Source: Cherax quadricarinatus
Taxonomy: Eukaryota; Arthropoda; Malacostraca; Decapoda; Parastacidae
Length of the DNA: 64,000 nucleotides
Assembly: GCF_038502225.1 (NCBI RefSeq)
Contig: NC_091292.1
Location: 102,539,128 to 102,603,127, forward strand
Direction: 5' to 3'
The notes under the pieces are model-generated. The model was not told where the DNA came from and ran no database searches. It saw only the letters and a program-made list of their open reading frames with translations. A program made the translations under genes and the position numbers. The stretch's first letter is position 1. The number at the start of each line of letters is the position of its first letter. Shown here piece after piece: positions 22,801 through 34,600 of this stretch.

Positions 22801-25275
22801 GAGTGTTGAAAGTGTTGTCCCTGGTGAGTGTTGAAAGTGTTGTCCATGGTGAGTGTTGAAAGTGTTGTCCCTGGTGAGTGTTGAAAGTGTTGTCTCTGGT
22901 GAGTGTTGAAAGTGTTGTCCCTGGTGAGTGTTGAAAGTGTTGTCTCTGGTGAGTGTTGAAAGTGTTGTCCCTGGTGAGTGTTGAAAGTGTTGTCTCTGGT
23001 GAGTGTTGAAAGTGTTGTCCCTGGTGAGTGTTGAAAGTGTTGTCTCTGGTGAGTGTTGAAAGTGTTGTCCCTGGTGAGTGTTGAAAGTGTTGTCCCTGGT
23101 GAGTGTTGAAAGTGTTGTCCCTGGTGAGTGTTGAAAGTGTTGTCCCTGGTGAGTGTTGAAAGTGTTGTCCCTGGTGAGTGTTGAAAGTGTTGTCCCTGGT
23201 GAGTGTTGAAAGTGTTGTCCCTGGTGAGTGTTGAAAGTGTTGTCCCTGGTGAGTGTTGAAAGTGTTGTCCCTGGTGAGTGTTGAAAGTGTTGTCCCTGGT
23301 GAGTGTTGAAAGTGTTGTCCCTGGTGAGTGTTGAAAGTGTTGTCCCTGGTGAGTGTTGAAAGTGTTGTCTCTGGTGAGTGTTGAAAGTGTTGTCCCTGGT
23401 GAGTGTTGAAAGTGTTGTCCCTGGTGAGTGTTGAAAGTGTTGTCCCTGGTGAGTGTTGAAAGTGTTGTCCCTGGTGAGTGTTGAAAGTGTTGTCCCTGGT
23501 GAGTGTTGAAAGTGTTGTCCCTGGTGAGTGTTGAAAGTGTTGTCTCTGGTGAGTGTTGAAAGTGTTGTCTCTGGTGAGTGTTGAAAGTGTTGTCTCTGGT
23601 GAGTGTTGAAAGTGTTGTCTCTGGTGAGTGTTGAAAGTGTTGTCCCTGGTGAGTGTTGAAAGTGTTGTCTCTGGTGAGTGTTGAAAGTGTTGTCTCTGGT
23701 GAGTGTTGAAAGTGTTGTCTCTGGTGAGTGTTGAAAGTGTTGTCTCTGGTGAGTGTTGAAAGTGTTGTCTCTGGTGAGTGTTGAAAGTGTTGTCCCTGGT
23801 GAGTGTTGAAAGTGTTGTCTCTGGTGAGTGTTGAAAGTGTTGTCTCTGGTGAGTGTTGAAAGTGTTGTCTCTGGTGAGTGTTGAAAGTGTTGTCTCTGGT
23901 GAGTGTTGAAAGTGTTGTCTCTGGTGAGTGTTGAAAGTGTTGTCTCTGGTGAGTGTTGAAAAGTGTTGAAAGTGTTGTCTCTGGTGAGTGTTGAAAGTGT
24001 TGTCTCTGGTGAGTGTTGAAAGTGTTGTCTCTGGTGAGTGTTGAAAGTGTTGTCTCTGGTGAGTGTTGAAAGTGTTGTCCCGGGTGAGTGTTGAAAGTGT
24101 TGTCTCTGGTGAGTGTTGAAAGTGTTGTCCCTGGTGAGTGTTGAAAGTGTTGTCTCTGGTGAGTGTTGAAAGTGTTGTCCCTGGTGAGTGTTGAAAGTGT
24201 TGTCTCTGGTGAGTGTTGAAAGTGTTGTCTCTGGTGAGTGTTGAAAGTGTTGTCTCTGGTGAGTGTTGAAAGTGTTGTCCCTGGTGAGTGTTGAAAGTGT
24301 TGTCTCTGGTGAGTGTTGAAAGTGTTGTCCCTGGTGAGTGTTGAAAGTGTTGTCTCTGGTGAGTGTTGAAAGTGTTGTCTCTGGTGAGTGTTGAAAGTGT
24401 TGTCCCTGGTGAGTGTTGAAAGTGTTGTCCCTGGTGAGTGTTGAAAGTGTTGTCCCTGGTGAGTGTTGAAAGTGTTGTCCCTGGTGAGTGTTGAAAGTGT
24501 TGTCCCTGGTGAGTGTTGAAAGTGTTGTCTCTGGTGAGTGTTGAAAGTGTTGTCCCTGGTGAGTGTTGAAAGTGTTGTCCCTGGTGAGTGTTGAAAGTGT
24601 TGTCCCTGGTGAGTGTTGAAAGTGTTGTCTCTGGTGAGTGTTGAAAGTGTTGTCTCTGGTGAGTGTTGAAAGTGTTGTCCCGGGTGAGTGTTGAAAGTGT
24701 TGTCTCTGGTGAGTGTTGAAAGTGTTGTCTCTGGTGAGTGTTGAAAGTGTTGTCCCGGGTGAGTGTTGAAAGTGTTGTCTCTGGTGAGTGTTGAAAGTGT
24801 TGTCTCATGAGTGTTGAAAGTGTTGTCCCGGGTGAGTGTTGAAAGTGTTGTCTCTGGTGAGTGTTGAAAGTGTTGTCCCTGGTGAGTGTTGAAAGTGTTG
24901 TCTCTGGTGAGTGTTGAAAGTGTTGTCCCTGGTGAGTGTTGAAAGTGTTGTCTCTGGTGAGTGTTGAAAGTGTTGTCTCTGGTGAGTGTTGAAAGTGTTG
25001 TCTCTGGTGAGTGTTGAAAGTGTTGTCCCGGGTGAGTGTTGAAAGTGTTGTCTCTGGTGAGTGTTGAAAGTGTTGTCCCTGGTGAGTGTTGAAAGTGTTG
25101 TCTCTGGTGAGTGTTGAAAGTGTTGTCCCTGGTGAGTGTTGAAAGTGTTGTCTCTGGTGAGTGTTGAAAGTGTTGTCCCTGGTGAGTGTTGAAAGTGTTG
25201 TCTCTGGTGAGTGTTGAAAGTGTTGTCCCTGGTGAGTGTTGAAAGTGTTGTCCCTGGTGAGTGTTGAAAGTGTTG
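19870..25275. repeat. 25-bp minisatellite, about 216 copies
   Basis: The unit is GGTGAGTGTTGAAAGTGTTG followed by TCTCT or TCCCT. Near the left edge (about 19980-20400) many units are 22 bp, lacking one TGT. Single irregular joints occur at about 20947, 23960 and 24806. Minus-strand frames of up to 827 residues are artefacts: 25 bp rotates through all frames without a stop. Confidence 0.98.
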
Positions 25276-25512
25276 CGTGCAGTCAGAGGACGTCACTAAT
25301 GATGATGTTAGCGAGGCTGCTGTTGCTGTCAAGGATGTGTCAGTTTCCCAGCCTAAGAGATGTCTCACTGGATTCCTATATCATCTTGACCTCCATTCTA
25401 CGCTTGCTGCCTCCAGTTAATTCTCTGTATATAACTGAAGAAGCCTACTACGTAGGCGTAACGTTCCTCAGGAAAATTATAGATTGAATCATGAGGACTT
25501 TTAGGTACTCCA
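25276..25512 (+). other. Spacer with a hammerhead-like motif, copy 3
   Basis: Unique sequence between the 25-bp and 17-bp arrays. At 25435-25466 it reads CTGAAGA, then GCCTAC (25443-25448) / TAC / GTAGGC (25452-25457), then GTAACG. This is the layout of the motif at 2272-2300 with stem II changed on both sides so that pairing is kept. CTGAAGA differs from CTGATGA only at position 7, which tolerates any base in hammerheads. GAAA has become GTAA, which would disable it. Confidence 0.5.
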
Positions 25513-27989
25513 GGTAGTAGTGACGGTACTGTTGTAGTGACGGTACTGTTGTAGTGATGGTACTGTTGTAGTGGTGGTACTGTTGTAGTGATGGTACTGT
25601 TGTAGTGATGGTACTGTTGTAGTGACGGTACTGTTGTAGTGGTGGTACTGTTGTAGTGGTGGTACTGTTGTAGTGGTGGTACTGTTGTAGTGATGGTACT
25701 GTTGTAGTGACGGTACTGTTGTAGTGATGGTACTGTTGTAGTGGTGGTACTGTTGTAGTGATGGTACTGTTGTAGTGGTGGTACTGTTGTAGTGATGGTA
25801 CTGTTGTAGTGGTGGTACTGTTGTAGTGGTGGTACTGTTGTAGTGGTGGTACTGTTGTAGTGGTGGTACTGTTGTAGTGATGGTACTGTTGTAGTGGTGG
25901 TACTGTTGTAGTGGTGGTACTGTTGTAGTGATGGTACTGTTGTAGTGGTGGTACTGTTGTAGTGGTGGTACTGTTGTAGTGGTGGTACTGTTGTAGTGAT
26001 GGTACTGTTGTAGTGGTGGTACTGTTGTAGTGATGGTACTGTTGTAGTGATGGTACTGTTGTAGTGATGGTACTGTTGTAGTGATGGTACTGTTGTAGTG
26101 ACGGTACTGTTGTAGTGATGGTACTGTTGTAGTGGTGGAACTGTTGTAGTGATGGTACTGTTGTAGTGGTGGTACTGTTGTAGTGACGGTACTGTTGTAG
26201 TGGTGGTACTGTTGTAGTGGTGGTACTGTTGTAGTGGTGGTACTGTTGTAGTGATGGTACTGTTGTAGTGATGGTACTGTTGTAGTGGTGGTACTGTTGT
26301 AGTGATGGTACTGTTGTAGTGGTGGTACTGTTGTAGTGATGGTACTGTTGTAGTGGTGGTACTGTTGTAGTGACGGTACTGTTGTAGTGAGGGTACTGTT
26401 GTAGTGATGGTACTGTTGTAGTGATGGTACTGTTGTAGTGGTGGTACTGTTGTAGTGGTGGTACTGTTGTAGTGATGGTACTGTTGTAGTGGTGGTACTG
26501 TTGTAGTGATGGTACTGTTGTAGTGGTGGTACTGTTGTAGTGACGGTACTGTTGTAGTGAGGGTACTGTTGTAGTGATGGTACTGTTGTAGTGATGGTAC
26601 TGTTGTAGTGGTGGTACTGTTGTAGTGGTGGTACTGTTGTAGTGATGGTACTGTTGTAGTGAGGGTACTGTTGTAGTGATGGTACTGTTGTAGTGGTGGT
26701 ACTGTTGTAGTGGTGGTACTGTTGTAGTGGTGGTACTGTTGTAGTGATGGTACTGTTGTAGTGGTGGTACTGTTGTAGTGACGGTACTGTTGTAGTGAGG
26801 GTACTGTTGTAGTGATGGTACTGTTGTAGTGATGGTACTGTTGTAGTGGTGGTACTGTTGTAGTGGTGGTACTGTTGTAGTGGTGGTACTGTTGTAGTGA
26901 TGGTACTGTTGTAGTGATGGTACTGTTGTAGTGGTGGTACTGTTGTAGTGATGGTACTGTTGTAGTGGTGGTACTGTTGTAGTGATGGTACTGTTGTAGT
27001 GGTGGTACTGTTGTAGTGGTGGTACTGTTGTAGTGGTGGTACTGTTGTAGTGGTGGTACTGTTGTAGTGGTGGTACTGTTGTAGTGATGGTACTGTTGTA
27101 GTGATGATACTGTTGTAGTGGTGGTACTGTTGCAGTGAGGGTACTGTTGCAGTGAGGGTACTGTTGTAGTGGTGGTACTGTTGTAGTGGTGGTACTGTTG
27201 TAGTGGTGGTACTGTTGTAGTGATGGTACTGTTGTAGTGATGGTACTGTTGTAGTGATGGTACTGTTGTAGTGGTGGTACTGTTGTAGTGATGGTACTGT
27301 TGTAGTGGTGGTACTGTTGTAGTGATGGTACTGTTGTAGTGATGGTACTGTTGTAGTGGTGGTACTGTTGTAGTGGTGGTACTGTTGTAGTGATGGTACT
27401 GTTGTAGTGATGGTACTGTTGTAGTGGTGGTACTGTTGTAGTGGTGGTACTGTTGTAGTGATGGTACTGTTGTAGTGATGGTACTGTTGTAGTGAGGGTA
27501 CTGTTGTAGTGGTGGTACTGTTGTAGTGGTGGTACTGTTGTAGTGATGGTACTGTTGTAGTGAGGGTACTGTTGTAGTGAGGGTACTGTTGTAGTGGTGG
27601 TACTGTTGTAGTGGTGGTACTGTTGTAGTGATGGTACTGTTGTAGTGATGGTACTGTTGTAGTGAGGGTACTGTTGTAGTGGTGGTACTGTTGTAGTGGT
27701 GGTACTGTTGTAGTGGTGGTACTGTTGCAGTGAGGGTACTGTTGTAGTGGTGGTACTGTTGCAGTGAGGGTACTGTTGTAGTGGTGGTACTGTTGTAGTG
27801 GTGGTACTGTTGTAGTGATGATACTGTTGTAGTGATGGTACTGTTGTAGTGGTGGTACTGTTGTAGTGGTGGTACTGTTGTAGTGGTGGTACTGTTGTAG
27901 TGACGGTACTGTTGTAGTGGTGGTACTGTTGTAGTGACGGTACTGTTGTAGTGAGGGTACTGTTGTAGTGAGGGTACTGTTGTAGTGGT

Positions 27990-29120
27990 GGTACTGTTGT
28001 AGTGATGGTACTGTTGTAGTGACGGTACTGTTGTAGTGAGGGTACTGTTGTAGTGAGGGTACTGTTGTAGTGGTGGTACTGTTGTAGTGGTGGTACTGTT
28101 GTAGTGGTGGCACTGTTGTAGTGACGGTACTGTTGTAGTGAGGGTACTGTTGTAGTGGTGGTACTGTTGTAGTGGTGGTACTGTTGTAGTGGTGGTACTG
28201 TTGTAGTGGTGGTACTGTTGTAGTGGTGGTACTGTTGCAGTGGTGGTACTGTTGTAGTGGTGGTACTGTTGTAGTGGTGGTACTGTTGTAGTGGTGGTAC
28301 TGTTGTAGTGGTGGTACTGTTGTAGTGGTGGTACTGTTGTAGTGGTGGTACTGTTGTAGTGATGGTACCGTTGTAGTGGTGGTACTGTTGTAGTGGTGGT
28401 ACTGTTGTAGTGGTGGTACTGTTGTAGTGATGGTACTGTTGTAGTGGTGGTACTGTTGTAGTGATGGCACTGTTGTAGTGGTGGTACTGTTGTAGTGGTG
28501 GTACTGTTGTAGTGGTGGTACTGTTGTAGTGGTGGTACTGTTGTAGTGGTGGTACTGTTGTAGTGGTGGTACTGTTGTAGTGATGGCACTGTTGTAGTGA
28601 GGGTACTGTTGTAGTGGTGGTACTGTTGTAGTGGTGGTACTGTTGTAGTGATGGCACTGTTGTAGTGATGGTACTGTTGTAGTGATGGTACTGTTGTAGT
28701 GTTGGCACTGTTGTAGTGAGGGTACTGTTGTAGTGGTGGTACTGTTGTAGTGGTGGTACTGTTGTAGTGATGGCACTGTTGTAGTGATGGTACTGTTGTA
28801 GTGATGGTAGCGTTGTAGTGATGGTACCGTTGTAGTGATGGTACTGTTGTAGTGATGGTACTGTTGTAGTGGTGGTACTGTTGTAGTGATTGTACTGTTG
28901 TAGTGGTGGTACTGTTGTAGTGATGGCACTGTTGTAGTGATGGTACTGTTGTAGTGCTGGTACTGTTGTAGTGGTGGTACTGTTGTAGTGATTGTACTGT
29001 TGTAGTGATGGTACTGTTGTAGTGCTGGTACTGTTGTAGTGGTGGTACTGTTGTAGTGATTGTACTGTTGTAGTGATGGTACTGTTGTAGTGGTGGTACT
29101 GTTGTAGTGATGGTACTGTT
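27990..29120. repeat. Higher-order duplication inside the 17-bp array, copy 1
   Basis: A run of distinctive variant units here recurs 2,499 bp downstream (147 units) at about 30489-31619. For example, the GTTGGCACTG units at 28701 and 31200 and the GGTGGCACTG units at about 28106 and 30605 share that offset. Confidence 0.8.
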
Positions 29121-30488
29121 GTAGTGAGGGTACTGTTGTAGTGATGGTACTGTTGTAGTGATGGTACTGTTGTAGTGGTGGTACTGTTGTAGTGGTGGTA
29201 CTGTTGTAGTGATGGTACTGTTGTAGTGAGGGTACTGTTGTAGTGATGGTACTGTTGTAGTGGTGGTACTGTTGTAGTGGTGGTACTGTTGTAGTGGTGG
29301 TACTGTTGTAGTGATGGTACTGTTGTAGTGGTGGTACTGTTGTAGTGACGGTACTGTTGTAGTGAGGGTACTGTTGTAGTGATGGTACTGTTGTAGTGAT
29401 GGTACTGTTGTAGTGGTGGTACTGTTGTAGTGGTGGTACTGTTGTAGTGGTGGTACTGTTGTAGTGATGGTACTGTTGTAGTGATGGTACTGTTGTAGTG
29501 GTGGTACTGTTGTAGTGATGGTACTGTTGTAGTGGTGGTACTGTTGTAGTGATGGTACTGTTGTAGTGGTGGTACTGTTGTAGTGGTGGTACTGTTGTAG
29601 TGGTGGTACTGTTGTAGTGGTGGTACTGTTGTAGTGATGGTACTGTTGTAGTGATGGTACTGTTGTAGTGGTGGTACTGTTGTAGTGGTGGTACTGTTGT
29701 AGTGAGGGTACTGTTGTAGTGAGGGTACTGTTGTAGTGGTGGTACTGTTGTAGTGGTGGTACTGTTGTAGTGATGGTACTGTTGTAGTGATGGTACTGTT
29801 GTAGTGATGGTACTGTTGTAGTGATGGTACTGTTGTAGTGGTGGTACTGTTGTAGTGATGGTACTGTTGTAGTGGTGGTACTGTTGTAGTGATGGTACTG
29901 TTGTAGTGATGGTACTGTTGTAGTGGTGGTACTGTTGTAGTGGTGGTACTGTTGTAGTGATGGTACTGTTGTAGTGATGGTACTGTTGTAGTGGTGGTAC
30001 TGTTGTAGTGGTGGTACTGTTGTAGTGATGGTACTGTTGTAGTGATGGTACTGTTGTAGTGAGGGTACTGTTGTAGTGGTGGTACTGTTGTAGTGGTGGT
30101 ACTGTTGTAGTGATGGTACTGTTGTAGTGAGGGTACTGTTGTAGTGAGGGTACTGTTGTAGTGGTGGTACTGTTGTAGTGGTGGTACTGTTGTAGTGATG
30201 GTACTGTTGTAGTGATGGTACTGTTGTAGTGAGGGTACTGTTGTAGTGGTGGTACTGTTGTAGTGGTGGTACTGTTGTAGTGATGGTACTGTTGTAGTGA
30301 CGGTACTGTTGTAGTGGTGGTACTGTTGTAGTGACGGTACTGTTGTAGTGGTGGTACTGTTGTAGTGGTGGTACTGTTGTAGTGATGGTACTGTTGTAGT
30401 GATGGTACTGTTGTAGTGGTGGTACTGTTGTAGTGGTGGTACTGTTGTAGTGGTGGTACTGTTGTAGTGACGGTACTGTTGTAGTGGT

Positions 30489-31619
30489 GGTACTGTTGTA
30501 GTGATGGTACTGTTGTAGTGACGGTACTGTTGTAGTGAGGGTACTGTTGTAGTGAGGGTACTGTTGTAGTGGTGGTACTGTTGTAGTGGTGGTACTGTTG
30601 TAGTGGTGGCACTGTTGTAGTGACGGTACTGTTGTAGTGAGGGTACTGTTGTAGTGGTGGTACTGTTGTAGTGGTGGTACTGTTGTAGTGGTGGTACTGT
30701 TGTAGTGGTGGTACTGTTGTAGTGGTGGTACTGTTGTAGTGGTGGTACTGTTGTAGTGGTGGTACTGTTGTAGTGGTGGTACTGTTGTAGTGGTGGTACT
30801 GTTGTAGTGGTGGTACTGTTGTAGTGGTGGTACTGTTGTAGTGGTGGTACTGTTGTAGTGATGGTACCGTTGTAGTGGTGGTACTGTTGTAGTGGTGGTA
30901 CTGTTGTAGTGGTGGTACTGTTGTAGTGATGGTACTGTTGTAGTGGTGGTACTGTTGTAGTGATGGCACTGTTGTAGTGGTGGTACTGTTGTAGTGGTGG
31001 TACTGTTGTAGTGGTGGTACTGTTGTAGTGGTGGTACTGTTGTAGTGGTGGTACTGTTGTAGTGGTGGTACTGTTGTAGTGATGGCACTGTTGTAGTGAG
31101 GGTACTGTTGTAGTGGTGGTACTGTTGTAGTGGTGGTACTGTTGTAGTGATGGCACTGTTGTAGTGATGGTACTGTTGTAGTGATGGTACTGTTGTAGTG
31201 TTGGCACTGTTGTAGTGAGGGTACTGTTGTAGTGGTGGTACTGTTGTAGTGGTGGTACTGTTGTAGTGATGGCACTGTTGTAGTGATGGTACTGTTGTAG
31301 TGATGGTAGCGTTGTAGTGATGGTACCGTTGTAGTGATGGTACTGTTGTAGTGATGGTACTGTTGTAGTGGTGGTACTGTTGTAGTGATTGTACTGTTGT
31401 AGTGGTGGTACTGTTGTAGTGATGGCACTGTTGTAGTGATGGTACTGTTGTAGTGCTGGTACTGTTGTAGTGGTGGTACTGTTGTAGTGATTGTACTGTT
31501 GTAGTGATGGTACTGTTGTAGTGCTGGTACTGTTGTAGTGGTGGTACTGTTGTAGTGATTGTACTGTTGTAGTGATGGTACTGTTGTAGTGGTGGTACTG
31601 TTGTAGTGATGGTACTGTT
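30489..31619. repeat. Higher-order duplication inside the 17-bp array, copy 2
   Basis: Partner of the block at about 27990-29120. The order of variant units matches closely, with rare single-base differences such as GTTGCAG against GTTGTAG. The match ends at about 29120/31619. Confidence 0.8.
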
Positions 31620-34600
31620 GTAGTGATGGTACTGTTGTAGTGATGGTACTGTTGTAGTGGTGGTACTGTTGTAGTGATGGTACTGTTGTAATGATGGTAC
31701 TGTTGTAGTGATGGTACTGTTGTAGTGGTGGTACTGTTGTAGTGGTGGTACTGTTGTAGTGATGGTACTGTTGTAATGATTGTACTGTTGTAGTGATGGT
31801 ACTGTTGTAGTGTTGGTACTGTTGTAGTGTTGGTACTGTTGTAGTGGTGGTACTGTTGTAGTGATGATACCGTTGTAATGATGGTACTGTTGTAGTGGTG
31901 GTACTGTTGTAGTGATGATACCGTTGTAATGATGGTACTGTTGTAGTGGTGGCACTGTTGTAGTGATGGTACCGTTGTAATGATGGTACTGTTGTAGTGG
32001 TGGTACTATTGTAGTGATGGTTCTGTTGTAGTGATGGTACTGTTGTAGTGACGGTACTGTTGTAGTGAGGGTACTGTTGTAGTGACGGTACTGTTGTAGT
32101 GAGGGTACTGTTGTAGTGAGGGTACTGTTGTAGTGGTGGTACTGTTGTAGTGGTGGTACTGTTGTAGTGGTGGTACTGTTGTAGTGGTGGTACTGTTGTA
32201 GTGATGGTACTGTTGTAGTGATGATACTGTTGCAGTGATGATACTGTTGCAGTGATGATACTGTTGTAGTGAGGGTACTGTTGTAGTGAGGGTACTGTTG
32301 TAGTGAGGGTACTGTTGTAGTGGTGGTACTGTTGTAATGGTGGTACTATTGTAGTGATGGTACTGTTGTAGTGGTGGTACTGTTGTAGTGACGGTACTGT
32401 TGTAGTGATTGTACTGTTGTAGTGAGGGTACTGTTGTAGTGGTGGTACTGTTGTAGTGAGGGTACTGTTGTAGTGGTGGTACTGTTGTAGTGACGGTACT
32501 GTTGTAGTGACGGTACTGTTGTAGTGACGGTACTGTTGTAGTGACGGTACTGTTGTAGTGATGGTACTGTTGTAGTGATGGTACTGTTGTAGTGGTGGTA
32601 CTGTTGTAGTGATGGTACTGTTGTAGTGGTGGTACTGTTGTAGTGATGGTACTGTTGTAGTGGTGGTACTGTTGTAGTGACGGTACTGTTGTAGTGATGG
32701 TACTGTTGTAGTGATGGTACTGTTGTAGTGGTGGTACTATTGTAGTGATGGTACTGTTGTAGTGATGGTACTGTTGTAGTGACGGTACTGTTGTAGTGAC
32801 GGTACTGTTGTAGTGATGGTACTGTTGTAGTGAGGGTACTGTTGTAGTGGTGGTACTGTTGTAGTGACGGTACTGTTGTAGTGAGGGTACTGTTGTAGTG
32901 ACGGTACTGTTGTAGTGAGGGTACTGTTGTAGTGAGGGTACTGTTGTAGTGGTGGTACTGTTGTAGTGGTGGTACTGTTGTAGTGGTGGTACTGTTGTAG
33001 TGGTGGTACTATTGTAGTGATGGTACTGTTGTAGTGGTGGTACTGTTGTAGTGATGGTACTGTTGTAGTGACGGTACTGTTGTAGTGACGGTACTGTTGT
33101 AGTGACGGTACTGTTGTAGTGATGGTACTGTTGTAGTGGTGGTACTGTTGTAGTGGTGGTACTGTTGTAGTGGTGGTACTGTTGTAGTGGTGGTGCTGTT
33201 GTAGTGGTGGTACTGTTGTAGTGATGGTACTGTTGTAGTGATGGTACTGTTGTAGTAATGGCACTGTTGTAGTGATGGTACCGTTGTAATGATGGTACTG
33301 TTGTAGTGGTGGTACTGTTGTAGTGGTGGTACTGTTGTAGTGATGGTACTGTTGTAGTGATGGTACTGTTGTAGTGATGGTACTGTTGTAGTGATGGTAC
33401 TGTTGTAGTGGTGGTACTGTTGTAGTGATGGTACTGTTGTAATGATGGTACTGTTGTAGTGGTGGTACTGTTGTAGTGATGGTACTGTTGTAATGATTGT
33501 ACTGTTGTAGTGATGGTACTGTTGTAGTGTTGGTACTGTTGTAGTGTTGGTACTGTTGTAGTGATGGTACTGTTGTAGTGATGGTACTGTTGTAGTGATG
33601 GTACTGTTGTAGTGATGATACTGTTGTAGTGATGGTACTGTTGTAATGATGGTACTGTTGTAGTGTTGGTACTGTTGTAGTGTTGGTACTGTTGTAGTGG
33701 TGGTACTGTTGTAATGATGGTACTGTTGTAGTGTTGGTACTGTTGTAGTGTTGGTACTGTTTTAGTGGTGGTACTGTTGTAGTGATGGTACTGTTGTAGT
33801 GGTGGTACTGTTGTAGTGGTGGTACTGTTGTAGTGATGGTACTGTTGTAGTGGTGGTACTGTTGTAGTGGTGGTACTGTTGTAGTGATGGTACTGTTGTA
33901 GTGGTGGTACTGTTGTAGTGATGGTACTGTTGTAGTGATGGTACTGTTGTAGTGATGGTACTGTTGTAGTGATGGTACTGTTATAGTGATGGTACTGTTG
34001 TAGTGATGGTACTGTTGTAGTGATGGTACTGTTGTAGCGATGGTACTGTTGTAGTGGTGGTACTGTTGTAGTAGTGGTACTGTTGCAGTGATGGTACTGT
34101 TGTAGTGATGGTACTGTTGTAGTGATGGTACTGTTGTAATGATGGTACTGTTGTAGTGATGGTACTGTTGTAGTGATGGTACTGTTGTAGTGATGGTACT
34201 GTTGTAATGATGGTACTGTTGTAGTGATGGTACTGTTGTAATGATGGTACTGTTGTAGTGATGGTACTGTTGTAGTGATGGTACCGTTGTAATGATGGTA
34301 CTGTTGTAGTGATGGTACTGTTGTAGTGATGGTACTGTTGTAGTGATGGTACTGTTGTAGTGATGGTACTGTTGTAGTGATGGTACTGTTGTAGTGATGG
34401 TACTGTTGTAATGATGGTACTGTTGTAGTGATGGTACTGTTGTAATGATGGTACTGTTGTAGTGATGGTACTGTTGTAGTGATGGTACTGTTGTAGTGAT
34501 GGTACTGTTGTAGTGGTGGTACTGTTGCAGTGATGGTACTGTTGTAGTGATGGTACTGTTGTAGTGATGGTACTGTTGTAGTGATGGTACTGTTGTAGTG

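Noticed and set aside
19816..25368. Minus-strand Thr/Gln/His-rich frames of 187-827 residues
   Set aside because: Artefact of the 25-bp array; ends shift wherever a unit has an indel.
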